The notes: a model not told the origin generated them from the sequence alone. A stretch of 64,000 nucleotides of DNA from Clostridium sp. AM30-24 (GCF_003480435.1 NZ_QUJB01000004.1:1-64000); one strand, 5' to 3'. Counted from the stretch's first letter, positions 32,427-41,780 are shown. Program-made: numbers and translations.

Positions 32427-33083
32427 TTGGGAAAAACAGATTACGCATATGAATATATAAAGGGGAAGATTATCAGTGGAGAGTATCCCCCATTGAGTGA
32501 CATATCGGAAGATACGCTCCAAAAAGAACTGGAAGTGAGCAGAACGCCTGTCCGCGAAGCGATTCTCCGATTGGAAAAGGAAGATCTCGTCCACGTTTAT
32601 CCTCGAAAAGGAACGATTGTCTCGGCAATTACGCTGGATCTCATTGAAGATGTATACGGCGTGCGTGAGCTTATTGAGCCAGCGATGGTTCTGAGTTCCA
32701 TGCATCAGCTTGACCGGGAGTGGCTGACAGGTGTAAGGGAAAAGATCTTAAATCCGCCGAAAGATCTTGAAGGTGAGAAACTTAGACGGTATCTGATTGA
32801 TCAGGACACTGAACTTCACGCGAAGATTACCATGGGATGTCCGAACCGGTATCTGATTCGTTTGATGAATACGATCATTGATCAGAACCTGCGGCTTCGA
32901 ATTATCAGTTCGCACCCAACGGAAGGTGAAGGAAGTGTTGAGGAGCATGTTGCGTTAATAGATGCGCTGCTGGACAATAATCGTCGTCAAGTAGAAATTT
33001 TATTAAAAGAGCATCTGGAACACTCAAAAGTTCGTACGATACAGCATTTCAGATACAGAGAACCGGTAAAATGGAATGTTTAA
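32427..33083 (+). CDS. GntR/FadR-family regulator 2
   Basis: The 218-residue paralogue of regulator 1 has a winged helix (about 5-72; LEVSRTPVREAILRLEKEDLV) and an FCD domain. The start is TTG 32427, with GGAGA 7 nt before it; no in-frame ATG lies nearby. It stands immediately before the alcohol dehydrogenase, second SDR and isomerase genes and has the shared operator-like site upstream. Two FCD regulators in one catabolic locus suggest two inducers or recent duplication. Confidence 0.9.
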   Translation: MGKTDYAYEYIKGKIISGEYPPLSDISEDTLQKELEVSRTPVREAILRLEKEDLVHVYPRKGTIVSAITLDLIEDVYGVRELIEPAMVLSSMHQLDREWLTGVREKILNPPKDLEGEKLRRYLIDQDTELHAKITMGCPNRYLIRLMNTIIDQNLRLRIISSHPTEGEGSVEEHVALIDALLDNNRRQVEILLKEHLEHSKVRTIQHFRYREPVKWNV

Positions 33084-33166
33084 ATCAGAAAAGAAATACA
33101 AAGCCACATTGCATATCCGGAATTATAATCCGAGTATAGCAATGGGGCGATTCTTTAACAAAATAA

Positions 33167-33176
33167 GATATATCAG
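33167..33176 (+). promoter_or_regulatory. GATATATCAG operator-like site before the alcohol dehydrogenase
   Basis: Same site as 32356-32365, 53 nt before the start codon. The core promoter here is not clear. A hairpin at about 33101-33150 may be the terminator of the regulator gene. Confidence 0.5.
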
Positions 33177-33228
33177 TTGAATATGAAGTATATATTAAAT
33201 AAATATCATAAACGGAGGTTACAAGACA

Positions 33229-34248
33229 ATGAAAGCAGTTTACATCAAGGAACCAGGAAAATTAGAAGTGATCGATGTTGAGAAGCCATCGATCAAGAAA
33301 GACACACAGGTACTGGTAAAAATCACTGCGGCCGGAATTTGCGGCAGCGATATCCATATTTTTCATGGAACCCACGCATACGCAACATATCCGCGTATCA
33401 TTGGACATGAGGGGTGTGGCATTGTAGAAGAAGTTGGATCTGCCGTAACAGATCTCAAGCCGGGTGATTCTGTTATCATCGAGCCGATTACAGGATGCGG
33501 AACTTGCTATGCCTGCAGACATGGACGTTACAACTGCTGTCCGGATATCAAGGTAGCAGGTGTTCATATTGACGGTGTTATGGAAGAGTATTTTGTCACT
33601 GAGAGAAATAAATTATATAAATATGATCCAAATGAGCTGACACCGGTGGAAGCTGCAACAGCTGAGCCATATACAGTTGGCGCACAGGCCAATGCACAGG
33701 CTAATACACAGCCAGGGGATCTCGTTTTGATCCACGGCGCAGGACCGATCGGAATGATCATCTGTGATATCGCTGAGAAGCGCGGAGCGACTGTTATTGT
33801 CAGCGAGGTAAATGAAGACCGCCTGAAAATCGCAAAAGACTTCGGAGCAAAGTATACGATCAATCCGAAGAAAGAAGATCTGAAGGAAGCTATTATGAAG
33901 ATTACTGACGGCAAGGGTGTGAATGTTGTATTTGAGACAAGCGGCGTACCAGCTCTGACCAGTCTCTCCGTAGAGCTGTTAAGTCCCCACGGACGTCTTG
34001 TCCCGCTTACATTTGCACCGGAGCCAGTTCCGATCAACTTCCGCCTTATGAATAAGAATGAACTTGTCATTGCTGGAACAAGAAACCAGAATGGCAAGTT
34101 CCCGGAGGTTGTAGAAAGTCTCCCAAGCAGAAAGGACAGAATCGACAAGCTTGTCACTCATGTATTCCCGGCAGAAGAGGCAAAAAAGGCATTTGACACC
34201 GCAATGGATAAGACGAGCGGCTCATGCAAGGTGGTAATTACATTCTAA
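33229..34248 (+). CDS. Zinc-dependent medium-chain dehydrogenase (polyol/sugar-acid type)
   Basis: The 339-residue MDR enzyme has catalytic zinc ligands in CGSDIH (Cys about 39) and GHEGCG (about 64-69). The structural zinc cysteines are in CGTCYACRHGRYNCC (about 92-106), and the NAD fold is HGAGPIGMI near 171. It resembles L-galactonate/L-idonate 5-dehydrogenases and threonine dehydrogenase-like enzymes. Within this locus it likely oxidises a hexonate at C5. CGGAGG precedes the ATG. It is followed 65 nt later by the second SDR. Confidence 0.93.
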   Translation: MKAVYIKEPGKLEVIDVEKPSIKKDTQVLVKITAAGICGSDIHIFHGTHAYATYPRIIGHEGCGIVEEVGSAVTDLKPGDSVIIEPITGCGTCYACRHGRYNCCPDIKVAGVHIDGVMEEYFVTERNKLYKYDPNELTPVEAATAEPYTVGAQANAQANTQPGDLVLIHGAGPIGMIICDIAEKRGATVIVSEVNEDRLKIAKDFGAKYTINPKKEDLKEAIMKITDGKGVNVVFETSGVPALTSLSVELLSPHGRLVPLTFAPEPVPINFRLMNKNELVIAGTRNQNGKFPEVVESLPSRKDRIDKLVTHVFPAEEAKKAFDTAMDKTSGSCKVVITF

Positions 34249-34313
34249 ATATAAAAATGATTGGACATATATCGAGATTAGAAGAAAATCATCGGATTTG
34301 GAGAGGTAAATAG

Positions 34314-35090
34314 GTGACATCAACAGAATATGTGGCAGGACTGTTTGATTTGACAGGTCATGTCGGAATTATTACAGGTGGAAGCCGCGGACTGGGATTT
34401 GGACAGGTCAAAGTTCTGACAGATGCGGGAGCGACTGTATACAATCTGGATCTGATCCCTCACAGCGATGAGCAAATGATCCGTGAGGGACACCTGATCG
34501 ATATTCGCTGCGATGTTACGGACTATGATGCAGTAGAAAAGGTTGTAAAGGGAATCGTGGAAAAAGAAAGACAGTTGGATTTCCTGATCAATAATGCTGG
34601 AATCACGTTTAAGTGTCGTGCAGAAGAATTTCCGCTCGACCGGTTGGATAAAATCATACAGATCAACCTGAAAACACCGTATATGCTTGCAAGAATCTGC
34701 TATCCGTACCTAAAACAGTCAGAGTACATCGGAGGTGTCATAACGATCTCATCAATGGCGGCCTATATGGGATTTACCGGTGTGCTTCCGTATGATATGA
34801 CAAAGTCCGGAGTCCTTGGCTTGACGAGAGGTCTGGCAGAGGAATGGAAAAACGATAACATCTTGGTGAACAGTGTGGCACCGGGGTGGTTTATAACAAA
34901 ACTTAATGAGGAAATGTTCGAAAAGAACCCTGATCGAAAGGCCGCGGCATTGGCAAAGCCGATGCTGCCGCATTTTGGTGATCCGGTGGAGATTGGCTAT
35001 ATGATGCTGTTTCTCCTTTCTGGCGCTTCAACCTATCTTACAGGACAGGATTTCCCTGTGGATGGCGGAGCAATTCCTCATGGTTTTTAA
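34314..35090 (+). CDS. Second SDR family oxidoreductase
   Basis: The 258-residue SDR begins with GTG 34314 after GGAGAGG. It shows TGGSRGLG (about 20-27), NNAG near 94, catalytic YDMTK (about 160-164) and the C-terminal GQDFPVDGGAIPHGF, which parallels the end of the first SDR. It resembles gluconate 5-dehydrogenase or KduD. Paired with the zinc dehydrogenase it could give an oxidation-reduction epimerisation of the sugar acid. This role is inferred from context. Confidence 0.92.
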   Translation: MTSTEYVAGLFDLTGHVGIITGGSRGLGFGQVKVLTDAGATVYNLDLIPHSDEQMIREGHLIDIRCDVTDYDAVEKVVKGIVEKERQLDFLINNAGITFKCRAEEFPLDRLDKIIQINLKTPYMLARICYPYLKQSEYIGGVITISSMAAYMGFTGVLPYDMTKSGVLGLTRGLAEEWKNDNILVNSVAPGWFITKLNEEMFEKNPDRKAAALAKPMLPHFGDPVEIGYMMLFLLSGASTYLTGQDFPVDGGAIPHGF

Positions 35091-35120
35091 CTAAAATTGA
35101 ACATTGGAATCAAAAGTGGT

Positions 35121-35150
35121 AAGGGTATGTTTTCGCATACCCTTATTGTC
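35121..35150 (+). terminator. Terminator after the second SDR gene
   Basis: AAGGGTATG (35121-35129) pairs with CATACCCTT (35136-35144), followed by ATTGTC. The T-run is short, so read-through into the isomerase gene is possible. Confidence 0.6.
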
Positions 35151-35189
35151 TCTAAAACAAGAAAATAATCAGGAAGAAAGGAAAAGGAT

Positions 35190-36002
35190 ATGATGAAGAC
35201 ATCAATCACAGGAATCGAAAGCGCAAGTTGGTACACACCATTGGTTTTACGCGGGGCATATACGGATATGATCCGTCAGGCTGCGCAACTTGGCTACGAT
35301 GGAATCGAACTGCATCTGATGGATTCAGACGCAGTTGATAAAAAGGCGATCATTACGGCGCTTAAGGAGAACCATGTTGAGCTGACATCCATCGGAACTG
35401 GTCCATCCTACAGCCAGAAACGGATCTTTATGACCAATGAGGATGAAGCAGTCCGGAAGGAGGCAATCCGGCGGATGATTGGACATATACGCTTCGGATC
35501 AGAGACAGGGGCGGTTGTAATCATCGGTCTGATGAAAGGGCAGAAAAAAGACTGCGGAGATCCGGTAAAGTATGATGCTTATTTCCGGACAGGAATGGAG
35601 GCATGTATCAAAGAGGCGGAACGATTGGGCGTGCTGCTGGCATTTGAAGTGATTGATCGCTTCGAGAGTGACTGGCTGAACACGGTAGATGAGGGGTTAA
35701 AACTGTTAGATTCTTTCGGATCGGATGCCTTGAGCCTGCACCTTGACACGTTCCATATGAATATTGAAGAGCCTGACTGCGCAGAGAGCATCCGAAAAGC
35801 AGGAAAACGGATCGGTCATGTACATGTAGCAGACAGTGATCGTTGGTACCCGGGGCATGCCCATTATGATTTTGCTTCTACATTCTCAGCATTGAAAGAA
35901 GTGGGATACGAGCGTGCTGTTGCTCTCGAATCGTTCCTCTATCCAGATCCAGAGACGGCAGCAAGACGGGCACTTGAAAAAATTAACAGTTATCTAAAAT
36001 AA
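35190..36002 (+). CDS. Sugar phosphate isomerase/epimerase, TIM barrel
   Basis: This 270-residue AP-endonuclease-2-like barrel protein has metal-site segments: Glu in FEVIDRFES near 152, the LHLDTFHMNIEEPD His-Asp region near 190, GHVHVADSD near 212, and a final Glu in ALESFLYP. It resembles hydroxypyruvate isomerases, L-ribulose 5-phosphate 3-epimerases and tagatose epimerases. The exact sugar is unknown. AAGGAAAAGG precedes the ATG. A second such enzyme is encoded at 40725. Confidence 0.9.
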   Translation: MMKTSITGIESASWYTPLVLRGAYTDMIRQAAQLGYDGIELHLMDSDAVDKKAIITALKENHVELTSIGTGPSYSQKRIFMTNEDEAVRKEAIRRMIGHIRFGSETGAVVIIGLMKGQKKDCGDPVKYDAYFRTGMEACIKEAERLGVLLAFEVIDRFESDWLNTVDEGLKLLDSFGSDALSLHLDTFHMNIEEPDCAESIRKAGKRIGHVHVADSDRWYPGHAHYDFASTFSALKEVGYERAVALESFLYPDPETAARRALEKINSYLK

Positions 36003-36070
36003 GATCGTTAAAAAAGCAACAAAATAAACAATAGACATCAGGAAAATTGGCAAAAAACGAACAAAACCTA

Positions 36071-36124
36071 TTGATTTTTCCATGAAATCGTGTATAATAT
36101 GACCTATAAGAAATGTGATATATC
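36071..36124 (+). promoter_or_regulatory. Promoter and operator of the TRAP operon
   Basis: TTGATT (36071-36076) and TATAAT (36093-36098) are 16 nt apart. GTGATATATC (36115-36124) lies about 11-20 nt after the start. The block matches the promoter of the second DctQM pair. A CGATATCAC (36162-36170) may be a second weaker site. Confidence 0.7.
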
Positions 36125-36205
36125 TTATGTATTTAAAAAAAATATCAATAAAACATCAGAACGATATCACAAACGTGAAATAAGATTTCAAAAGGAGAGA
36201 GTCAA

Positions 36206-37282
36206 ATGAAAAAGAGAGTATTGGGACTGACAATGGCAATGGTAACAGCGATTTCCATGACCGGTTGTGGTGGCGGAGGTACAACCGCTACAACAGCTGC
36301 CGCAAAGGACACAACTGCAGCAGCTGCCGCTGAGGGAGAGAGCAAAACTGCAACTGGCAGCGATTGGGGCCAGTACGATTTAAAACTCGCGACAAACCTT
36401 GCTGAAGACCATGTTGCATGTAAAGGCTATTACGCATTTGCGGACGCAGTAAAGGAAGCAACAGATGGACATGTTACGGTTACTGTTTACTCTGGTGAGC
36501 AGTTAGGTAAAGAGAGCGATGTAACTTCTTCTGTATCCATGGGTGCTAAGACTTGTGATATCGTAGCTTGTGGACCGTCTGAGCTTGCAAAATATGATCC
36601 AACATTCTCATTATTTGATGCACCATATGTATTTAATGATGGAGACTCCATGGTCGCATTCGCAAATAGTGATGAAGTTCAGAGCTTATATGATAGTCTT
36701 GCAGAGAAAAGCAATCTGCGTTGCCTTGGTATGTACTATTATGGTTCTCGTGAGGTTACAACAAACAAGTATGCTGCAAAAACTCCGGCTGAACTTAAAG
36801 GCTGTAAGTTAAGAGTTCCGGATTCCGAAATGGCAATGGCTTATGGTGCAGCACTTGGCGCAACACCGGTAGTTATGTCATTAGGTGAAGTTTACATGGG
36901 AATTCAGCAGGGCGTAGTTGATGGACAGGAGAACCCGCTCCCGACAATCAACTCCAACGCATTCTACGAGGTTTGTGACAACCTGTTAATGACAGACCAT
37001 GTAATCGCAGCAGTTACATACACGATGGATGAGAATGTATGGAAGAGTATGCCGGCAGATCTTCAGGATATCGTAAAAGAGTGTGTATTCACAAGCTGTG
37101 ATTCCATCACAAAAGATATTCAGGCTCAGGAGGCTGAACTTCAGGATACACTCAAAGAAAAAGGTATGAATATTGTTGAAGTTGACAAAGATGCATTTAA
37201 AGCAAATGTTCAGGGCATCTATGACAAGTACGCAGATACATGGGGCGATTGGCTTGCAACTGCACAGTCCTTTAATAAGTAA
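36206..37282 (+). CDS. dctP: TRAP transporter substrate-binding lipoprotein DctP
   Basis: The 358-residue extracellular binding protein captures a carboxylated sugar. A signal peptide ends in the lipobox ISMTGC (Cys about 21), followed by a Gly/Thr/Ala-rich linker. The mature part begins YDLKLATNLAEDH. The family arginine that binds the carboxylate is seen in CKLRVPDSEM near 203, and GIQQGVVDGQENPLPT near 233 is typical. AAGGAG precedes the ATG. It heads the dctP-dctQ-dctM-uxaA-isomerase operon. Confidence 0.95.
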   Translation: MKKRVLGLTMAMVTAISMTGCGGGGTTATTAAAKDTTAAAAAEGESKTATGSDWGQYDLKLATNLAEDHVACKGYYAFADAVKEATDGHVTVTVYSGEQLGKESDVTSSVSMGAKTCDIVACGPSELAKYDPTFSLFDAPYVFNDGDSMVAFANSDEVQSLYDSLAEKSNLRCLGMYYYGSREVTTNKYAAKTPAELKGCKLRVPDSEMAMAYGAALGATPVVMSLGEVYMGIQQGVVDGQENPLPTINSNAFYEVCDNLLMTDHVIAAVTYTMDENVWKSMPADLQDIVKECVFTSCDSITKDIQAQEAELQDTLKEKGMNIVEVDKDAFKANVQGIYDKYADTWGDWLATAQSFNK

Positions 37283-37298
37283 TTGAAAAGACGGGAAG

Positions 37299-37338
37299 TT
37301 CCCCCCCGGTTGTTGTACGTGTACAGGAACCGGGGGAA
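37299..37338 (+). terminator. Hairpin between dctP and dctQ
   Basis: TTCCCCCCCGGTT pairs with AACCGGGGGAA, followed by TCTTAT. Such a partial terminator or stabilising stem would give more binding protein than permease. Confidence 0.7.
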
Positions 37339-37374
37339 TCTTATATCTGCACAAAATGTCAGGAGGGAAAACGG

Positions 37375-37896
37375 TTGAAGACAGTAATAGACCAAATCAA
37401 TAAAATATACGATAAATTTAATAAGCTGAATGAATGGTTTATTATTTTTCTAATGTCAGCGATGTGTCTTGATCTGCTCGGTCAGGTCATTATGAGATAT
37501 GTATTCCAGCATCCACTTACATGGTCAGAGGAGCTGGCCCGTTACATATTTGTATGGATCGCACTTTTAGGATCTGCATGGTGCGGACGAAATCACATCC
37601 ATGTCCGTATGACAGCAGTGACATCCCTGCTTCCGAAGCCGGCTGTCCATGTGATCCAGATCCTCATCAGCATTATCTGCGCAGGGACATGTTTCATCCT
37701 GTTCCCAAACGCGTGTAAGATATTCATGTCACAGAGCAAATTAAAAGCAGTTACACTTGGTGTCAGCCTCGGAATCGAATACATCGCTGCACCGATTGGA
37801 ATTATGATGATGGCGATCCAGTGGACTATTGATGCGTTATACGCAATCTTTGACTGGCCTGGATATCAGGCACGCTACATGAAAGGAGAAGATTAA
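37375..37896 (+). CDS. dctQ: TRAP transporter small permease DctQ, copy 1
   Basis: The 173-residue membrane protein has four helices and the DctQ signature HPLTWSEELARYIFVWIALLG (conserved W-E-E-AR-F-V-W pattern at about 45-63). It supports the DctM subunit. The start is TTG 37375, 6 nt after AGGAGG. The stop is 3 nt before dctM. Confidence 0.94.
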   Translation: MKTVIDQINKIYDKFNKLNEWFIIFLMSAMCLDLLGQVIMRYVFQHPLTWSEELARYIFVWIALLGSAWCGRNHIHVRMTAVTSLLPKPAVHVIQILISIICAGTCFILFPNACKIFMSQSKLKAVTLGVSLGIEYIAAPIGIMMMAIQWTIDALYAIFDWPGYQARYMKGED

Positions 37897-37899
37897 GAG

Positions 37900-39171
37900 A
37901 TGGCAGTATTATTAGTAAGCTTTCTTGTATTAATGGTATTAGGATGCCCGATCGCATTCTGTCTCCTTTGCAGCGGCACATTCTATTTCCTCGCGAACGA
38001 TATGGCGCTTATCATGGTTGTACAGCGACTGACAGAGGGCGCAAATACATTTACACTTCTTGCAGTACCGGGATTTATTCTTGCAGGAAATCTGATGAAC
38101 AGCGGTGAAGTTACAGACCGTATTTTCGATTTCTGCGGCAAGTTAGTTGGACATATCACTGGCGGTCTGGGACACGCAAACATCCTTGCCTCCGTAGTAT
38201 TTGCGGGAATGTCCGGTGCAGCGATCGCCGATGCCGGTGGACTTGGTGCAATCGAGTTAAAAGCGATGCACGACGCAGGCTACGACGATGACTTCTCTCT
38301 GGCGGTTACAGGTGCGTCCTCCCTCGTAGGACCGATCATCCCGCCGAGCGTTCCGGCAGTTGTATATGGAACAGTAGCATCTGTATCTATCGGACGTCTT
38401 TTTATGGCTGGTGCCGTTCCAGGAGCAATCATGGCAATCGCAATGTGTACCATGGTATATATTATCAGTAAAAAGCGTGGATACGGGAAAGAAGAATGGT
38501 GTGGTTTCTCCGCATTATTCCATTCCTTTAAAAGAGCATTCCTGTCTCTTTTAACGGTTGTTGTCATCCTTGGCGGTATCCTTGCTGGTATTTTCACGCC
38601 AACAGAGGCCGCAATCATCGCAACATTTTACGCAATCTTCCTTGGTTTTTTCTACCGCACACTGACATTAAAAAAGCTGCTTGCAGCATTAAAGGAAGCC
38701 AGTGAGACAACATGTACCGTTATGATGATTGTTTGTGGTGCGACGATCTTCTGTTATATTCTCTCATTTGAGAGATTTCCGCAGATGGTTGCGAACCTCT
38801 TCCTTACCTATGTAGACAACAAGTATTTAGCACTTTTAGTTATCAATATTTTCCTTGTATTTGTTGGAATGTTTATGGATTCGTCACCATCTATTATTAT
38901 TTTAACACCGGTATTCCTTCCGGTTGTAACAGCGTTTGGAGTAGATCCAGTCCATTTTGGAATTATCATGATCTTAAACCTTATGATTGGTCTTTTAACA
39001 CCTCCGGTTGGAATGGTACTTTATGTACTTTCGAAAGTATCGAGCGTACCATTTGAACGGATCTGTAAGGCAACTGTACCGTTCATTATCATGTTCTACA
39101 TTATTCTGCAGTTTATTACATATATTCCGCAGATCACACTTGCACTGCCAACTTGGATGTACGGAGCATAA
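37900..39171 (+). CDS. dctM: TRAP transporter large permease DctM, copy 1
   Basis: The 423-residue integral membrane subunit uses the Na+ gradient to bring in the ligand handed over by DctP. About 11-12 helices and the family motifs NLMNSGEVTDRIFDF, GMSGAAIADAGGLG and GPIIPPSVPAVVYG are visible. It is nearly identical to DctM copy 2 (about 15 differences by eye). The uxaA-like gene follows after 20 nt. Confidence 0.96.
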   Translation: MAVLLVSFLVLMVLGCPIAFCLLCSGTFYFLANDMALIMVVQRLTEGANTFTLLAVPGFILAGNLMNSGEVTDRIFDFCGKLVGHITGGLGHANILASVVFAGMSGAAIADAGGLGAIELKAMHDAGYDDDFSLAVTGASSLVGPIIPPSVPAVVYGTVASVSIGRLFMAGAVPGAIMAIAMCTMVYIISKKRGYGKEEWCGFSALFHSFKRAFLSLLTVVVILGGILAGIFTPTEAAIIATFYAIFLGFFYRTLTLKKLLAALKEASETTCTVMMIVCGATIFCYILSFERFPQMVANLFLTYVDNKYLALLVINIFLVFVGMFMDSSPSIIILTPVFLPVVTAFGVDPVHFGIIMILNLMIGLLTPPVGMVLYVLSKVSSVPFERICKATVPFIIMFYIILQFITYIPQITLALPTWMYGA

Positions 39172-39191
39172 AAGGAGGTTAGAAAATAGAT

Positions 39192-40697
39192 TTGAAGATG
39201 CATGAAAATGAACTGTTAATGATCCAGCCGAATGACAATGTTGCAGTTGCTTTAAAAGCACTCTCCAAAGGCTCCGAGTGTAGTGTTGGCGGGAAGAACA
39301 TTATTTTAAAAGATGACATTCCTGCAGCACATAAAGTTGCCCTGACAGAGATTGGAAAAGATGAAAATGTGATCAAGTATGGTTTGCCGATTGGACACGC
39401 CATAAGTCCGATTCATATGGGAGAACATGTACATATCCACAATATGACAACAAATTTGGAAGGTCTTCTGGAATATCAGTATCATCCGGAACCAGATCTG
39501 TGGAAGAACTTTATACCAGAGGAAGAAGCATATTTTGATGGCTATCTCCGGGAAGATGGACGAGCAGGAACGAGAAACGAGATTTGGATTGTTCCGACGG
39601 TTGGCTGTGTTAATCAGACAGCAAAGATCTTGGCGGAGAGAGCTGCGAAAAAGTATGCGGGGCGCGTAGATGGAGTTCAGGCACTGATTCATAATGCGGG
39701 TTGCAGCCAGCTTGGAGATGATATGCTGATGACTCAGAAACTGCTGAAAGGTTTGATCAACAATCCGAATGCGGGAGCAGTTCTGGTCGTGAGTCTGGGC
39801 TGTGAAAATAACTGTCTGGAATATTTTAAACCAGTGCTCGGGGATGTCAATCCAGCGCGCGTAAAATTCCTTGTAACGCAGGACCATAAAGATGAGTATG
39901 AGGAAGGCATGAAACTTCTGGACGAACTGGCAGAGTATGCCGGTTCCTTTAAAAGACAGAAAGTGTCTGCGGGACTGCTGCAGATTGGTGTAAAATGCGG
40001 AAGCTCGGATGCATTTTCAGGAATTTCGGCGAATCCGCTTTGCGGACGTATTACGAATCATGTGGTTAAATGCGGCGGTAAAGCAATTCTGACCGAAGTT
40101 TCGGAAATGTTCGGCGCAGAGACAAGACTGATGGATCGGGCGGTAAGCGAAGAGGTCTTTCAGGACGTGGTAGAGCTTATTAATAATTTTAAAGAATATT
40201 TTATGCGATATGGTCAACCCATCGATCGAAATCCGTGTCCGGGCAACATCAGAAGCGGAATTTCCACGGATGAGGATAAGTCTCTCGGAAACATCCAGAA
40301 AGGCGGTTCCGCACCAGTGGTAGATGTGCTTTACTATGGTGATCAGGTTAAGAAAAGGGGCCTGAGTCTCCTGATCGGAAGCGGAAATGATGCGGTGTCT
40401 GTCACGAATCTGACAGCAAGCGGAGCAAATATAGTTCTGTTTACGACCGGAAACGGAAATCCATTTGGAGCTTTTGTGCCTACGATCAAGATTTCTTCCA
40501 ATACAGCTCTCGCAGAGAAAAAGACTGGCTGGATTGATTTCAACGCCGGAGGTGTTCTGGAAGGAAAGAGCTTTGAAGAAGTGGAAAAAGAGTTATTCCA
40601 TGAGATGTTGGAAGTTGCCAGTGGGCGGCATCATACAAAGAACGAGGACTATGGATATAGAGAAATATCCATTTTCCGTGATGGTGTTACTTTATAA
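39192..40697 (+). CDS. UxaA-family dehydratase (altronate/galactarate dehydratase type)
   Basis: This 501-residue single-chain enzyme joins an N-terminal SAF domain (about 1-90; GLPIGHAISPIHMGEHVHIHN) to the large GD_AH catalytic domain from FDGYLREDGRAGTRNE (about 117). Conserved segments are VPTVGCVNQTAK, HNAGCSQ, SLGCENNCLEYF and CGSSDAFSG. Relatives use iron or manganese to dehydrate D-altronate or D-galactarate. The start is TTG 39192 after AAGGAGG; ATG 39198 is further from the site. It probably makes a 2-keto-3-deoxy acid from the sugar acid imported by the TRAP system. Confidence 0.92.
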   Translation: MKMHENELLMIQPNDNVAVALKALSKGSECSVGGKNIILKDDIPAAHKVALTEIGKDENVIKYGLPIGHAISPIHMGEHVHIHNMTTNLEGLLEYQYHPEPDLWKNFIPEEEAYFDGYLREDGRAGTRNEIWIVPTVGCVNQTAKILAERAAKKYAGRVDGVQALIHNAGCSQLGDDMLMTQKLLKGLINNPNAGAVLVVSLGCENNCLEYFKPVLGDVNPARVKFLVTQDHKDEYEEGMKLLDELAEYAGSFKRQKVSAGLLQIGVKCGSSDAFSGISANPLCGRITNHVVKCGGKAILTEVSEMFGAETRLMDRAVSEEVFQDVVELINNFKEYFMRYGQPIDRNPCPGNIRSGISTDEDKSLGNIQKGGSAPVVDVLYYGDQVKKRGLSLLIGSGNDAVSVTNLTASGANIVLFTTGNGNPFGAFVPTIKISSNTALAEKKTGWIDFNAGGVLEGKSFEEVEKELFHEMLEVASGRHHTKNEDYGYREISIFRDGVTL

Positions 40698-40724
40698 AAT
40701 AAAAGAGTTTAGGAGGCAGTGATC

Positions 40725-41540
40725 ATGAAATTCAGTGCAACCGTTACATTACAGTATGACACGATATTTTCTTCGTTTTCTCCGGCTGATTATTTAAAAG
40801 GTCTGGACTGGATGAAAGCAAATCATCTCGATGGTGCGGAACTCTGCATCAGTAATTACAATAATCTTGATGTAGCAAAAATTAAGGATGAATTGGATCA
40901 GAGAGGACTTGGCTGTTCTACTCTGTCCACAGGACAGGCTCGTGGACTTGAGGGCTTATCTTTGATCGGTGTTCCAGCAGATGTCACGAAGAAGACTCAG
41001 GAGAGGTTTATGCAGCATATCGATGCGGCAAAGATTCTGGGGAGCAAGGTGACTATGGGACTTATGAGAGGACTTGGAAGCCAGACGACAATGGATAAGG
41101 ACCTGAAAGAACTTGCAGAAGCTATGAAGCCAATCATCGAATATGCAGATAAGAAAGGCGTGATAATCTGCCTTGAGGCCATTAACCGTTATGAGACTGC
41201 ATTATTAAACTCTGCGGAGGCGACTGTTGAATTTATTGACAATGGACTGGGTAATCCTGACTGTGTCGGAATTCTCTGGGATCTGTTCCATGCCAATATT
41301 GAGGATATTGATTACGAGCGTAGCATCAAGATTATGGGAAATAAGTTAAAACATATTCATTTGGCAGATTCTAACCGTATGTTCCCGGGCTATGGTCATA
41401 CGGATATTGCCGCTATCCTTAAGATGGTGAAGAATACGGGATACTCCGAGTATGCATCCTTCGAGTGTTTCAATCTCCCATCTCTTGAGACGGTGCTGAA
41501 CGAGACCGGCGCATGGGTTCAGAAGATGAGAGAATTATAG
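40725..41540 (+). CDS. Second sugar phosphate isomerase/epimerase, TIM barrel
   Basis: The 271-residue barrel protein is related to the gene at 35190. Metal-ligand segments are CLEAINRYET near 148, LWDLFHANIEDID near 185, KHIHLADSNR near 209, and a late Glu in YASFECFNLP. The GHTDIAAIL stretch is typical of hydroxypyruvate isomerase/tagatose epimerase types. ATG 40725 lies 8 nt after AGGAGG; the GTG at 40719 is too close. It is the last gene of the first TRAP operon. Confidence 0.9.
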   Translation: MKFSATVTLQYDTIFSSFSPADYLKGLDWMKANHLDGAELCISNYNNLDVAKIKDELDQRGLGCSTLSTGQARGLEGLSLIGVPADVTKKTQERFMQHIDAAKILGSKVTMGLMRGLGSQTTMDKDLKELAEAMKPIIEYADKKGVIICLEAINRYETALLNSAEATVEFIDNGLGNPDCVGILWDLFHANIEDIDYERSIKIMGNKLKHIHLADSNRMFPGYGHTDIAAILKMVKNTGYSEYASFECFNLPSLETVLNETGAWVQKMREL

Positions 41541-41578
41541 TATACTCGAAAACACAACCGAATATAACAGACAAACAG

Positions 41579-41610
41579 AAAGCTCTTTGGGATTACCAGA
41601 GGGCTTTTTT
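41579..41610 (+). terminator. Terminator of the first TRAP operon
   Basis: AAGCTCTTTGG pairs with CCAGAGGGCTT, followed by TTTTTTG. Confidence 0.8.
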
Positions 41611-41727
41611 GTAATGTTTATGTATCTGAAAGAGGTTGCGGCGGCAGTGACAGTAAGCGGCATGCTAAGAATGCGTTAAGTTAGCAGATGACAATGGAAA
41701 TAACGCGTATATTATGCATAAAACTCA

Positions 41728-41780
41728 TTGCTTTTTAAGAGAAAATATGTATAATATGCCTATAAATACCGTGATATATC
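41728..41780 (+). promoter_or_regulatory. Promoter and operator of the orphan DctQM pair
   Basis: TTGCTT (41728-41733) and TATAAT (41750-41755) are 16 nt apart. GTGATATATC (41771-41780) lies downstream. TATAATATG, CCTATAA and GTGATATATCT align with the dctP promoter, indicating a shared origin. The 383-nt gap 41541-41923 contains no dctP and no other gene. Confidence 0.65.
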
